A stretch of 64,000 bases of DNA from Mangrovimonas sp. YM274 (GTDB lineage Bacteria > Bacteroidota > Bacteroidia > Flavobacteriales > Flavobacteriaceae). Within the stretch, counting starts at the first letter, position 1. Each line of letters opens with the position of its first letter. Of the stretch, positions 52,702 to 62,000 are shown in pieces. The notes under the pieces are model-generated. The model did not search any database, was not told the DNA's origin, and saw nothing but the letters and a program-made list of their open reading frames with translations. Where the stretch lies: NCBI RefSeq assembly GCF_030908385.1, contig NZ_CP133091.1, positions 1,114,501 through 1,178,500 on the forward strand. The letters are read 5' to 3'. A program made the translations under genes and the position numbers.

Positions 52702-53598
52702 ATGTCCATAATAGCTTTTACAGATTACCTGCTTCACGAGAAGAAATATGCCTTACTAACCATAAGAGCATATTCAAAAGATTTAGAGGATTTCCGTGAG
52801 TTTATGGCTGCGGAGCACGATACCCAATCACTTGAAACTTTAGAATATCGGCAAATAAGAACTTGGATAGTGTATATGGTAGAGCAGGGGATGAGTAATC
52901 GTAGTATTAATAGAAAAGTATCTTCTCTTAATTCTTATTATAAGTTTATGATTAAAATTGGGGAAGTTGAAATGAATCCCTTGGCTAAGCATAAGGCTCT
53001 TAAGGTTTCGAAGAAAGTGCAGGTGCCATTTTCTGAAGACGAAATGGATCAGGTATTAATGGATTTGAAATCTGAGACAGATTTTGAAGGTGTTCGGGAT
53101 CGTTTGATTATAGAATTATTTTATGCAACCGGGATTAGGAGAATAGAGTTGGTGCAGCTAAAAGTATCCGATTTGGATTTAGCTAATAAAACGTTAAAAG
53201 TTCTGGGCAAGAGAAATAAGGAACGTATTCTGCCGTTAATAGAAACAGTGAGCCAAACCGCAAAGGCGTACCTTGAGGTGAGAAGTTCTTTGGAAGATAT
53301 TCAGGATGGATCGTTTTTATTTTTAACAAAAAAAGGTGTGAAAATTTACGAAACTCTTGTTTACAGAATTATAAATGATTATTTTAGTAGAGCATCTTCA
53401 AAAGTAAAAAGGAGCCCTCACATATTAAGGCACTCATTTGCCACTCATTTACTAAGTCAAGGTGCAAATATGAATGCAGTAAAAGAGCTTCTTGGGCATT
53501 CCAGTCTTGCAGCAACTCAAGTTTATACCCATAATAGTATAAACGAGTTGAAAAAGGTGTATTCAAACGCACATCCAAGGAGCAAAAAACGCGAATAG
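52702..53598 (+). CDS. xerC: Tyrosine recombinase, XerC/XerD type
   Basis: A 298-residue site-specific recombinase of the Xer type for resolving chromosome dimers. The N-terminal SAM-like core-binding domain covers about 1-85 and the catalytic domain about 105-298. The catalytic set is complete: R146 (TGIRR), H240-x2-R243 (HILRH), H266 (LGHSS) and the nucleophile Y275 (QVYTH). Its place next to rpsU and hpf in front of the tRNA-tuf cluster is a conserved flavobacterial arrangement, which argues for the housekeeping Xer protein rather than a mobile-element integrase. Whether it is XerC or XerD cannot be settled here. Confidence 0.93.
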   Translation: MSIIAFTDYLLHEKKYALLTIRAYSKDLEDFREFMAAEHDTQSLETLEYRQIRTWIVYMVEQGMSNRSINRKVSSLNSYYKFMIKIGEVEMNPLAKHKALKVSKKVQVPFSEDEMDQVLMDLKSETDFEGVRDRLIIELFYATGIRRIELVQLKVSDLDLANKTLKVLGKRNKERILPLIETVSQTAKAYLEVRSSLEDIQDGSFLFLTKKGVKIYETLVYRIINDYFSRASSKVKRSPHILRHSFATHLLSQGANMNAVKELLGHSSLAATQVYTHNSINELKKVYSNAHPRSKKRE

Positions 53599-53736
53599 AT
53601 AGTTCAATGTCTAACCATTAAGAATGAAGGATTGCATTAATACCTGTAGCAGAATTTAATTTTTTAAGTACTAATTTGAAAAATTAAATTTTTTTTATGG
53701 GCGGTAGTCTTGCATTCTTTTTAAAATTTAAAACAG

Positions 53737-54039
53737 ATGAAAGTAAACACACAGTCAGTCAACTTTACAGCAGACAAAAAGTTGATAGCGTTTATCCAAA
53801 AGAGAATGGATAAATTAGATTTATTTTATGACAGGGTTATCCAGTCTGACGTATTTTTAAAAGTGGAAAATACTAGTGCCAAAGAGAATAAAATTTTCGA
53901 AGCAAGAGTTAGTGTTCCCGGAGATAGTCTTGTCGTAAAAAAACAATGCAGGACATTTGAAGAAGGGGCCGATAGTGCAGTTTCATCGTTAGAACGTCAG
54001 CTCAAAAAGAGAAAAGAAAAATTAAGAGCACATATATGA
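53737..54039 (+). CDS. hpf: Ribosome hibernation-promoting factor (HPF/RaiA), short form
   Basis: A 100-residue ribosome-binding protein that blocks the decoding centre during slow growth. It starts MKVNTQSVNFTADKKLIAFI and has the typical KMDKLDLFYDRVIQSDVFLKV-like middle (quoted by ends at residues about 28-48) and a basic C-terminal helix RQLKKRKEKLRAH. There is no C-terminal dimerisation domain, so it is the short form. It lies downstream of xerC after 138 bases and is followed by a hairpin that overlaps the promoter region of the tRNA cluster. Confidence 0.94.
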   Translation: MKVNTQSVNFTADKKLIAFIQKRMDKLDLFYDRVIQSDVFLKVENTSAKENKIFEARVSVPGDSLVVKKQCRTFEEGADSAVSSLERQLKKRKEKLRAHI

Positions 54040-54059
54040 CAAAATTTTTCAAAAAATGT

Positions 54060-54089
54060 TTTGAATAAAGAAATAAATATATACATTTG
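54060..54089 (+). promoter_or_regulatory. Promoter of the tRNA-tuf operon (Bacteroidetes type)
   Basis: TTTG (54060-54063) and TACATTTG (54082-54089) with an 18-bp spacer give the best-formed promoter of the window. Transcription should start near 54095, about 45 bases before the first tRNA. Confidence 0.7.
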
Positions 54090-54090
54090 C

Positions 54091-54117
54091 AGTCCGTTAG
54101 AAATAGCGGACTTTTTT
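54091..54117 (+). terminator. Hairpin with T-run at the 5' end of the tRNA-tuf operon
   Basis: AGTCCGTT pairs with AGCGGACT (one G-U, 6-base loop), followed by at least five T. It can end the hpf transcript coming from upstream. Its left arm lies at or just before the predicted start site of the tRNA promoter, so new tRNA transcripts would not carry the full stem. Confidence 0.6.
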
Positions 54118-54139
54118 GTTGTGCAAAAAGTCATCAAAA

Positions 54140-54213
54140 GCCGATATAGCTCAGCTGGCTAGAGCAGCTGATTTGTAATCAGCAGGTCGTGGGTTCGAGT
54201 CCCTCTATCGGCT
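54140..54213 (+). tRNA. tRNA-Thr (anticodon TGT)
   Basis: A 74-base cloverleaf: acceptor GCCGATA/TATCGGC, D arm with GCTC...GAGC, anticodon TGT flanked by a 5-bp stem (CTGAT/ATCAG), T arm GTGGG-TTCGAGT-CCCTC (four of its five pairs form), discriminator U. No CCA is encoded. First of four tRNAs ahead of tuf. Confidence 0.97.
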
Positions 54214-54258
54214 CAAGTTCTTTAAGAGAAATGATGTAAATATTGTAAGAAAACTATT

Positions 54259-54340
<82 letters not shown>

Positions 54341-54368
54341 CTTTTTTACACTATTAAATTTTTAAAAA

Positions 54369-54441
54369 GCGGGAGTAGCTCAGTTGGTAGAGCGTCAGCC
54401 TTCCAAGCTGAATGTCGCCGGTTCGAACCCGGTCTCCCGCT
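54369..54441 (+). tRNA. tRNA-Gly (anticodon TCC)
   Basis: A 73-base cloverleaf: acceptor GCGGGAG/CTCCCGC, anticodon loop CTTCCAA with TCC, T arm GCCGG-TTCGAAC-CCGGT, discriminator U. No CCA is encoded. Confidence 0.97.
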
Positions 54442-54452
54442 CATTTTAAAAA

Positions 54453-54524
54453 GCCGGTGTAGCTCAGGGGTAGAGCGTTTCCTTGGTAAGGAAGAGGTCA
54501 CGGGTTCAAATCCCGTCATTGGCT
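54453..54524 (+). tRNA. tRNA-Thr (anticodon GGT)
   Basis: A 72-base cloverleaf: acceptor GCCGGTG/CATTGGC with two G-U pairs, anticodon loop CTTGGTAA with GGT, T arm ACGGG-TTCAAAT-CCCGT, discriminator U. No CCA is encoded. Second threonine isoacceptor of the cluster, directly upstream of tuf. Confidence 0.96.
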
Positions 54525-54582
54525 CATATTACAGTGAATTAAATTAGAACACTAATATAAATTAAGATTAAATAAATTAAAC

Positions 54583-55770
54583 ATGGCAAAGGGAACTTTT
54601 GATCGTTCGAAACCACACTTAAATATTGGTACTATCGGACACGTAGATCACGGTAAAACAACTTTAACTGCCGCTATTACAAAAGTATTAGCTGATGCGG
54701 GTTTATCTGAAGTAAGATCATTTGATCAAATTGATAACGCTCCAGAAGAGAAGGAAAGAGGTATTACAATTAATACATCTCACGTAGAGTATCAGACTGC
54801 AAATCGTCACTACGCACACGTAGATTGTCCTGGTCACGCCGATTACGTTAAGAACATGGTAACTGGTGCTGCGCAAATGGATGGTGCTATTTTGGTGGTT
54901 GCTGCTACAGATGGTCCTATGCCTCAAACTCGTGAGCACATCCTTTTAGGTCGTCAGGTAGGTATTCCTCGTATCGTTGTTTTCATGAACAAAGTTGATA
55001 TGGTTGACGATGAGGAGCTTTTAGAGTTGGTAGAAATGGAAATTAGAGACTTGTTGTCTTTCTACGAATATGATGGAGATAACGGTCCTGTAATTGCTGG
55101 TTCTGCTCTTGGTGCACTTAACGGTGAGCAAAAGTGGGTTGATACAGTAATGGAATTGATGGATGCTGTTGACAACTGGATCGAAGAGCCAGTACGTGAT
55201 ATGGATAAGCCTTTCTTGATGCCAATCGAGGATGTATTCTCTATTACAGGTCGTGGTACTGTGGCAACTGGACGTATCGAAACAGGTGTTGCTAACACTG
55301 GAGATCCTGTAGAGATCATCGGTATGGGTGCAGAGAAATTGACTTCTACTATCACAGGTATTGAGATGTTCCGTCAAATATTAGATAGAGGTGAAGCTGG
55401 AGATAACGCTGGTATCTTATTGAGAGGTATCGATAAAAACCAAATCTCAAGAGGTATGGTAATCGTTAAGCCAGGATCTGTAACTCCTCACCAAAAATTC
55501 AAAGCTGAGGTTTATATCCTTAAGAAAGAAGAAGGTGGACGTCACACTCCATTCCACAACAACTACCGTCCACAGTTCTACGTACGTACAACTGACGTAA
55601 CTGGAAACATCACACTTCCTGATGGAGTTGAAATGGTAATGCCTGGAGATAACCTTACTATTACTGTAGAATTGATCCAACCAATCGCGATGAACGTAGG
55701 TTTACGTTTCGCTATCCGTGAAGGTGGTCGTACAGTAGGTGCTGGTCAGGTAACTGAAATTTTAGACTAA
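54583..55770 (+). CDS. tuf: Elongation factor Tu
   Basis: Delivers aminoacyl-tRNA to the ribosome; 395 residues, the bacterial norm. G1 is GHVDHGKT at residues 19-26, the switch region has [13 protein letters not shown]3 is DCPGH and G4 NKVD. Domains 2 and 3 end with the typical [17 protein letters not shown]. Codon use is strongly biased compared with neighbours, as expected for a very highly expressed gene. It lies 58 bases after tRNA-Thr and should share its transcript with the tRNAs. It is the only tuf copy in the window. Confidence 0.98.
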   Translation: MAKGTFDRSKPHLNIGTIGHVDHGKTTLTAAITKVLADAGLSEVRSFDQIDNAPEEKERGITINTSHVEYQTANRHYAHVDCPGHADYVKNMVTGAAQMDGAILVVAATDGPMPQTREHILLGRQVGIPRIVVFMNKVDMVDDEELLELVEMEIRDLLSFYEYDGDNGPVIAGSALGALNGEQKWVDTVMELMDAVDNWIEEPVRDMDKPFLMPIEDVFSITGRGTVATGRIETGVANTGDPVEIIGMGAEKLTSTITGIEMFRQILDRGEAGDNAGILLRGIDKNQISRGMVIVKPGSVTPHQKFKAEVYILKKEEGGRHTPFHNNYRPQFYVRTTDVTGNITLPDGVEMVMPGDNLTITVELIQPIAMNVGLRFAIREGGRTVGAGQVTEILD

Positions 55771-55792
55771 TTATCATTATAGTTTATAAATT

Positions 55793-55823
55793 AAGGTGTC
55801 TTGTACATTTGGCAAGACGCCTT
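55793..55823 (+). terminator. Hairpin between tuf and tRNA-Trp
   Basis: AAGGTGTCTTG pairs with CAAGACGCCTT (11 bp, one G-U, 9-base loop). Only a weak T-rich tail (GATTTATATTT) follows, so it may be a partial terminator or an RNA processing site that separates tuf mRNA from tRNA-Trp. Confidence 0.55.
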
Positions 55824-55834
55824 GATTTATATTT

Positions 55835-55907
55835 ACGGGTTTAGCTCAGTTGGTAGAGCACTGGTCTCCAAAACCAGGTGTCGTGAGTTCGAGTCTCGCA
55901 ACCCGTG
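55835..55907 (+). tRNA. tRNA-Trp (anticodon CCA)
   Basis: A 73-base cloverleaf: acceptor ACGGGTT/AACCCGT, anticodon stem CTGGT/ACCAG with loop CTCCAAA (anticodon CCA), T loop TTCGAGT, discriminator G as required by TrpRS. No 3' CCA is encoded. Placed between tuf and secE, as in many bacteria. Confidence 0.97.
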
Positions 55908-55916
55908 CAAATTTTT

Positions 55917-55956
55917 AGATTACAATTTTTTAACGTATGTTGCAAAATTGTAATCT
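55917..55956 (+). promoter_or_regulatory. Perfect hairpin in the secE leader
   Basis: AGATTACAATTTT and its exact complement (13 bp) enclose a 14-base loop, 20 bases before the secE start codon. No T-run follows, so it does not look like a terminator. Processing site or translational control element are possible. Confidence 0.55.
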
Positions 55957-55976
55957 GGTAAAAACTTTTAAGTCAA

Positions 55977-56171
55977 ATGGCAGGAATTGTTAATTATATA
56001 AAGGAATCCTTTGAGGAATTAAAGAATAATGTGTCATGGCCAACATGGGCGGAAGCTCAAAGCTTAACCGTGCTTGTGGCTGTTTTCTCTATTGTTTTTG
56101 CACTGGCTATTTGGGGAGTGGATACTGTTTTTAGTAAAGTTATTAAACAATATTTTGATTTAATCGGCTAA
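55977..56171 (+). CDS. secE: Preprotein translocase subunit SecE
   Basis: A 64-residue essential inner-membrane subunit of the SecYEG channel, of the short single-helix form. It has the amphipathic start NYIKESFEELKNNVSWPTWA and one membrane helix at about 28-50 (LTVLVAVFSIVFALAIWGVD). It precedes nusG by 11 bases in the universally conserved secE-nusG-rplK order. Confidence 0.97.
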   Translation: MAGIVNYIKESFEELKNNVSWPTWAEAQSLTVLVAVFSIVFALAIWGVDTVFSKVIKQYFDLIG

Positions 56172-56182
56172 AACATTATTGA

Positions 56183-56740
56183 ATGTCTGAGACAAACACA
56201 AATAAAAAATGGTACGTTGTTAGAGCCGTAAGTGGTCAAGAGAACAAGATTAAAACCTATATCGAGAATGAAATTGCTAGATTGGGGCTTGAAGATTTTG
56301 TTGACCAAGTATTGGTTCCTACAGAGAAAGTAATCCAAATACGTAACGGGAAAAAGATACACAAAGAACGTGTGTATTTTCCTGGTTATATAATGATTCA
56401 GGCCAATTTAAGTGGGGAAATACCACACATCATCAAATCCATTACAAACGTAATTGGATTTTTAGGTGAAACAAAGGGAGGTGATCCGGTGCCGTTAAGA
56501 CAATCTGAAGTGAACAGAATGTTAGGTAAAGTGGATGAACTTACTGTGGATGCTGACGCAAATGTGGCAATTCCTTACACAATTGGTGAGACAGTGAAAG
56601 TAATTGACGGTCCATTTAATGGATTTGATGGTACTATCGAAAAGATCAATGAAGAAAAGCGTAAACTTGAAGTAATGGTGAGAATTTTTGGAAGAAAGAC
56701 GCCATTGGAGTTGAGTTATATGCAAGTGGAAAAAGTTTAA
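56183..56740 (+). CDS. nusG: Transcription termination/antitermination protein NusG
   Basis: A 185-residue transcription elongation factor. The NGN domain (about 8-120) has KWYVVRAVSGQENKIKTYIE at its start and GYIMIQANL near 73. The KOW domain (about 130-183) has GETVKVIDGPFNGFDGTIE. It couples RNA polymerase to Rho or to the ribosome via S10 (NusE). It is cotranscribed with secE, and a 72-base gap with a small hairpin separates it from rplK. Confidence 0.97.
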   Translation: MSETNTNKKWYVVRAVSGQENKIKTYIENEIARLGLEDFVDQVLVPTEKVIQIRNGKKIHKERVYFPGYIMIQANLSGEIPHIIKSITNVIGFLGETKGGDPVPLRQSEVNRMLGKVDELTVDADANVAIPYTIGETVKVIDGPFNGFDGTIEKINEEKRKLEVMVRIFGRKTPLELSYMQVEKV

Positions 56741-56760
56741 TAATTGTTACCAGATATATA

Positions 56761-56794
56761 GCATGTCTTTTTGCTTCCATATTAAGAGATATGC
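56761..56794 (+). promoter_or_regulatory. Small leader hairpin upstream of rplK
   Basis: GCATGTCT pairs with AGATATGC (8 bp, one G-U) over an 18-base loop, 19 bases before rplK. The position is where E. coli L1 protein binds its own mRNA, but I see no clear L1 site sequence, so function is open. Confidence 0.35.
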
Positions 56795-56812
56795 AAAACT
56801 AAATTTATTAAA

Positions 56813-57253
56813 ATGGCAAAAGAATTAAGTAAAGTAGTTAAATTACAAGTTCGGGGAGGTGCTGCGAATCCGTCGCCACCAGTTGGACCCGCTTTAGGTG
56901 CTGCTGGAGTTAATATCATGGAGTTCTGTAAGCAATTTAATGCGAGAACCCAAGATAAAGCTGGTAAAGTATTACCAGTGGTTATCTCTGTTTACAAAGA
57001 CAAATCTTTTGATTTTGTAATCAAGACTCCACCAGCTGCTGTACAATTAATGGAAGCGGCCAAAGTAAAAAAGGGATCTGGAGAACCGAACAGAAAGAAA
57101 GTAGCTAAAGTTACTTGGGATCAAGTAAGAGCTATTGCAGAGGACAAAATGCAAGACTTAAATGCATTTACAATTGAATCTGCTATGACAATGGTTGCAG
57201 GTACTGCAAGATCAATGGGAATCACTGTTAAAGGCGGGGAAGCTCCTAACTAA
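56813..57253 (+). CDS. rplK: 50S ribosomal protein L11 (uL11)
   Basis: A 146-residue protein of the GTPase-associated centre. The N-terminal domain has [20 protein letters not shown], and the C-terminal rRNA-binding domain contains [20 protein letters not shown] near residue 83. It contacts the 1070 region of 23S rRNA and is needed for RelA activation in relatives. Eleven bases separate it from rplA, as expected for the L11 operon. Confidence 0.98.
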   Translation: MAKELSKVVKLQVRGGAANPSPPVGPALGAAGVNIMEFCKQFNARTQDKAGKVLPVVISVYKDKSFDFVIKTPPAAVQLMEAAKVKKGSGEPNRKKVAKVTWDQVRAIAEDKMQDLNAFTIESAMTMVAGTARSMGITVKGGEAPN

Positions 57254-57264
57254 AAATTTTTGAA

Positions 57265-57954
57265 ATGGCAAGATTAACAAGAAAGCAAAAAGAAGCAAGA
57301 GCTAAAGTTGAGAAAAACAAACTTTATTCTCTTGAGGAAGCTTCAAACTTATTAAAGGAAATAACTTATACTAAATTTGATGCTTCTGTAGATATCGCTG
57401 TTCGTTTAGGAGTAGATCCTCGTAAAGCTAACCAAATGGTTAGAGGTGTGGTTTCACTTCCTCACGGAACAGGTAAGGATATGAAAGTATTGGCCTTGGT
57501 AACTCCTGACAAAGAAGCTGAAGCTAAAGAAGCTGGAGCTGATTATGTAGGTTTAGACGAGTACCTACAAAAAATCAAGGACGGTTGGACAGACGTAGAC
57601 GTTATTGTAACTATGCCTAGTATTATGGGTAAATTAGGGCCATTAGGTAGAATTTTGGGACCTAGAGGTTTAATGCCTAACCCTAAAACTGGTACCGTAA
57701 CGATGGATGTTGCCAAAGCAGTTAGCGAAGTAAAAGCAGGTAAGATTGATTTCAAAGTAGATAAAACTGGTATCGTTCACGCTCCAATTGGAAAAGCGTC
57801 TTTTAGCGCTGATAAATTGGTAGGTAACGCTCAAGAATTATTGTCTACATTGATGAAATTGAAGCCTACTGCTGCTAAAGGTACTTATGTGAAGAGTATT
57901 TTCATTTCAAGTACTATGAGTCCAAGTATTGCAGTAGATACAAAAATAAACTAA
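57265..57954 (+). CDS. rplA: 50S ribosomal protein L1 (uL1)
   Basis: A 229-residue protein that forms the mobile L1 stalk and in E. coli represses the rplKA mRNA. Family blocks: [20 protein letters not shown] near residue 35, the [19 protein letters not shown] segment near 128 and [15 protein letters not shown] near 190. It directly precedes rplJ with a 19-base gap, so this genome keeps rplKA and rplJL in close succession. Confidence 0.98.
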   Translation: MARLTRKQKEARAKVEKNKLYSLEEASNLLKEITYTKFDASVDIAVRLGVDPRKANQMVRGVVSLPHGTGKDMKVLALVTPDKEAEAKEAGADYVGLDEYLQKIKDGWTDVDVIVTMPSIMGKLGPLGRILGPRGLMPNPKTGTVTMDVAKAVSEVKAGKIDFKVDKTGIVHAPIGKASFSADKLVGNAQELLSTLMKLKPTAAKGTYVKSIFISSTMSPSIAVDTKIN

Positions 57955-57973
57955 GTAGTTAAACTTTTATATT

Positions 57974-58495
57974 ATGACAAGAGAAGAAAAATCACAAGTT
58001 ATTGAAGAGTTGACTGCTCAGTTAGCAGAGAATGCTAATATCTATTTAGCAGATATTTCTGGATTAAATGCAGGAAACACTTCAGATTTACGTCGTGCAT
58101 GTTTTAAAGCAAACGTAAAACTAGCTATAGTAAAGAATACATTATTGGCTAAAGCCATGGAAGCTTCTGAGAAAGATTTTGGAGAGCTGCCAGGTGTACT
58201 TAAAGGAAATACGTCAATTTTGTTTTCTGAAACAGGAAACGCTCCGGCAAAAGTAATTAAAAACTTCCGTAAAAAATCTGAAAAGCCTTTGCTTAAAGGA
58301 GCTTTTATTGAAGAAGCAATTTACGTTGGAGACGATCAACTAGATGCACTGGTTGATATCAAATCTAGAGAAGAGCTTATTGGGGATATCGTGGCATTGC
58401 TACAATCACCAGCTAAGAACGTTGTGTCTGCTCTTAAGTCTGGAGGGGGTACATTGGCCGGCATCATCAAGACGTTATCCGAAAAAGAAGGATAA
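57974..58495 (+). CDS. rplJ: 50S ribosomal protein L10 (uL10)
   Basis: A 173-residue stalk base protein. The N-terminal RNA-binding domain has LTAQLAENANIYLADISGLN and LRRACFKANVKLAIVKNTL; the C-terminal helix binds L7/L12 dimers. It anchors the L12 stalk that recruits translation factors. The L10 leader that regulates the operon in E. coli has no room here, since only 19 bases lie between rplA and rplJ. It is followed by rplL after 58 bases. Confidence 0.98.
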   Translation: MTREEKSQVIEELTAQLAENANIYLADISGLNAGNTSDLRRACFKANVKLAIVKNTLLAKAMEASEKDFGELPGVLKGNTSILFSETGNAPAKVIKNFRKKSEKPLLKGAFIEEAIYVGDDQLDALVDIKSREELIGDIVALLQSPAKNVVSALKSGGGTLAGIIKTLSEKEG

Positions 58496-58553
58496 TCCAA
58501 ATAAGTACGCACTTAAACAAATTATATTTTAAAAATTATTAAAACGATAGAAA

Positions 58554-58931
58554 ATGGCAGATTTAAAAGATTTCGCAGAACAATTAGTTAATTTAACAGT
58601 AAAAGAAGTAAACGAATTAGCTACAATATTAAAAGACGAGTACGGTATTGAGCCAGCTGCTGCTGCTGTTGCAGTTGCTGCAGGTGGAGCTGCTGCAGGT
58701 GGAGAAGCTGCAGAAGAGCAAACTGAATTCGACGTAATCCTTAAAGCAGCTGGAGCTTCTAAGTTGGCAGTTGTTAAATTGGTTAAAGAATTAACTGGTT
58801 TAGGATTGAAAGAAGCTAAAGAATTAGTAGACGGTGCACCTAGCGCAGTTAAAGAAGGTGTATCTAAAGATGAAGCAGAAGCTTTAAAAGCTTCATTGGA
58901 AGAAGCTGGAGCTGAGGTTGAGCTTAAATAA
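58554..58931 (+). CDS. rplL: 50S ribosomal protein L7/L12 (bL12)
   Basis: A 125-residue stalk protein. The N-terminal dimerisation helices ([20 protein letters not shown]) are followed by an Ala/Gly-rich hinge (about residues 36-56, [15 protein letters not shown]) and the globular C-terminal domain with [20 protein letters not shown] and the [15 protein letters not shown] factor-binding face. It is the most abundant protein of the operon, and a hairpin terminator (58954-58994) right after it is likely to limit read-through into rpoB. Confidence 0.98.
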   Translation: MADLKDFAEQLVNLTVKEVNELATILKDEYGIEPAAAAVAVAAGGAAAGGEAAEEQTEFDVILKAAGASKLAVVKLVKELTGLGLKEAKELVDGAPSAVKEGVSKDEAEALKASLEEAGAEVELK

Positions 58932-58953
58932 GCTTGACTAACCTACAAATTAT

Positions 58954-58994
58954 GGTTTAGGTCTAGAGGTTACCTCTAAGACCTAAACCCTTTT
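58954..58994 (+). terminator. Attenuator/terminator hairpin between rplL and rpoB
   Basis: A 16-base arm (GGTTTAGGTCTAGAGG) pairs with 58973-58989 with a single bulged base and a TTA loop, followed by C and four T. It lies 60 bases before rpoB inside the operon. In E. coli a partial terminator at the same place lowers rpoBC relative to rplJL. Short T-run fits partial rather than complete stopping. Confidence 0.75.
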
Positions 58995-59053
58995 GTGTAT
59001 ATAACTGTTATATACATCCTATATATTTTTTTTAATCAAAATCTCGTTCATCG

Positions 59054-62000
59054 ATGTTAGCAAAAACAGCTGAAAGATTAAATTTCTCTTCTATTGTAAA
59101 TAGAACGGAATATCCCGATTTCTTGGATATTCAAATAAAGTCCTTTCAGGATTTTTTCCAGTTAGAAACAAAATCGGAAGAAAGAGGGAATGAAGGGTTA
59201 TACAATACCTTCATGGAAAATTTCCCAATCACAGACACGCGAAACCAATTTGTCTTGGAATTCTTGGATTATTTTATCGATCCACCAAGATATACCATTG
59301 AGGAATGTATTGAAAGAGGTTTAACATACAGTGTACCATTAAAGGCAAGGCTTAAATTGTACTGTACAGACCCTGAACATGAGGATTTCGAGACCATTGT
59401 CCAGGATGTGTATTTAGGAACAATTCCTTACATGACACCTAGTGGTACCTTTTGTATAAACGGTGCTGAACGTGTTGTAGTTTCTCAATTGCACCGTTCT
59501 CCAGGTGTATTCTTCAGCCAATCTTTCCATGCAAATGGAACCAAATTATATTCAGCAAGAGTTATTCCATTCAAAGGGTCATGGATTGAGTTTGCTACAG
59601 ATATCAATCAAGTAATGTATGCTTACATTGATAGAAAGAAAAAATTACCTGTAACCACATTGTTTAGAGCTATTGGTTTTGAACGAGACAAAGATATCCT
59701 GGAAATATTTGACCTTGCTGAAGAGGTTAAAGTTTCCAAATCAGGTTTAAAAAAGGTTATAGGACGTAAATTGGCCGCTCGTGTATTGAATACTTGGCAT
59801 GAAGACTTCGTAGATGAGGATACGGGAGAAGTAGTATCTATCGAGCGTAACGAAATTGTATTGGATCGTGACACCATCATCGACAAGGATAACATTGAGG
59901 AAATTTTAGATGCAGGTGTTAAAACAGTTTTACTACACAAAGAAAATGCACAACAGGGAGATTATGGTATTATTCATAATACCCTTCAAAAAGACCCTAC
60001 AAACTCTGAAAAAGAAGCTGTAGAACATATCTATCGTCAATTGCGTAATGCCGAACCGCCAGATGAGGAAACTGCGAGAGGTATTATTGAAAAATTGTTC
60101 TTTAGTGACCAACGATATTCTTTAGGTGAAGTTGGACGTTACAGAATGAATAAAAAATTAGGTTTGGATATTGGAATGGATAAGCAGGTGCTTACCAAAG
60201 AAGATATCATTACCATTATTAAATATTTGATTGAGCTTATCAACTCTAAAGCAGAGATTGATGATATCGATCACTTGTCTAACCGTCGTGTGCGTACGGT
60301 AGGAGAGCAGTTGTCAGCCCAGTTTGGTGTTGGTTTGGCACGTATGGCTCGTACTATCCGTGAGCGTATGAACGTAAGAGACAATGAGGTGTTTACACCA
60401 ATTGATTTGATTAATGCGAAGACGCTATCTTCTGTTATCAATTCATTCTTTGGTACCAACCAGTTGTCTCAATTTATGGACCAAACTAACCCATTGGCAG
60501 AGATTACGCATAAGCGTCGTCTTTCGGCATTAGGGCCAGGTGGTCTTTCTAGAGAGCGTGCCGGATTTGAGGTTCGTGACGTTCACTATACACACTACGG
60601 ACGTCTTTGTCCAATTGAAACTCCTGAAGGACCTAACATTGGTTTGATTTCATCATTGTCAGTTTATGCAAAGGTGAATTCCATGGGATTCATCGAAACT
60701 CCATACCGTGAGGTTCAAGAAGGTGTTGTAGACATTAAAGGAACACCTATCTATTTAAGTGCAGAGGAGGAAGAAGAAAAGTTAATTGCACAGGCTACGG
60801 TTAAGGTAGATGACGAAGGAAGCATTTTACACGACAAGGTAATTGCCAGAATGGAAGGTGATTTCCCTGTAATTGAGCCTACAAACGTTCACTATACAGA
60901 CGTAGCGCCTAACCAAATTGCTTCTATCTCGGCATCCTTAATTCCGTTCTTGGAGCATGATGATGCAAACCGTGCATTGATGGGATCTAACATGATGCGT
61001 CAAGCGGTACCATTATTACGTCCTCAAGCTCCTATTGTTGGAACTGGATTGGAACGTCAAGTAGCTTCAGACTCTAGAGTATTGATTAATGCAGAAGGAG
61101 CAGGTGAAGTGGAGTATGTAGATGCCAATGAAATCGTAATTAGATACGAGCGTACTGAGGAAGAAGCGATGGTAAGTTTTGATAGCGATACTAAAACTTA
61201 TCCATTAATTAAATTTAGAAAAACGAACCAAGGTACATCTATCAACCTTAAGCCAATTGTAACAAAAGGTGATAAGGTTAAGAAAGGACAGGTACTTTGT
61301 GAAGGATATGCAACTGAAAACGGGGAGCTTGCATTAGGTAGAAATATGAAAGTGGCCTTCATGCCATGGAAAGGGTACAACTTCGAGGATGCGATTGTGA
61401 TTTCTGAGAAAGTAGTACGTGACGATATTTTTACATCTATCCACATCGATGAATATTCGTTGGAAGTTAGAGATACCAAATTGGGTAACGAAGAGTTGAC
61501 CAACGATATCCCTAACGTATCGGAAGAGGCTACTAAAGACCTTGACGAAAACGGAATGATTCGTATTGGTGCAGAAATCAAGCCAGGAGATATTCTTATT
61601 GGTAAGATTACACCAAAAGGAGAAAGTGATCCTACTCCAGAAGAAAAATTATTGAGAGCAATCTTTGGTGACAAAGCAGGAGATGTTAAGGATGCATCTT
61701 TGAAAGCATCCCCATCGTTACATGGTGTTGTTATTGACAAGAAGTTGTTCTCTAGAGCTATAAAAGACAAACGTAAGAGAGCTAAGGACAAAGAGGATAT
61801 CGAAGCATTAGAAAGCGTTTACTACAGAAAGTTCGATGAGCTTAAGGATGTATTGGTTGAGAAATTATTCAACATTGTAAACGGAAAAACTGCACAAGGT
61901 ATCTTTAACGATCTTGGTGAAGAAATTATTCCTAAAGGGAAAAAGTATACCCTTAAGATGTTAAATGCTGTAGATGACTATACGCACTTAACGTCAGGAA

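Noticed and set aside
52702-53598. Tyrosine recombinase as a sign of an integrated element at the tRNA cluster
   Set aside because: It is in a conserved housekeeping position, with no attachment-site duplication of any tRNA 3' end and no phage or cargo genes nearby.
61198-61791. 197-codon minus-strand frame inside rpoB
   Set aside because: Antisense to a highly conserved part of rpoB; the open frame follows from codon bias.
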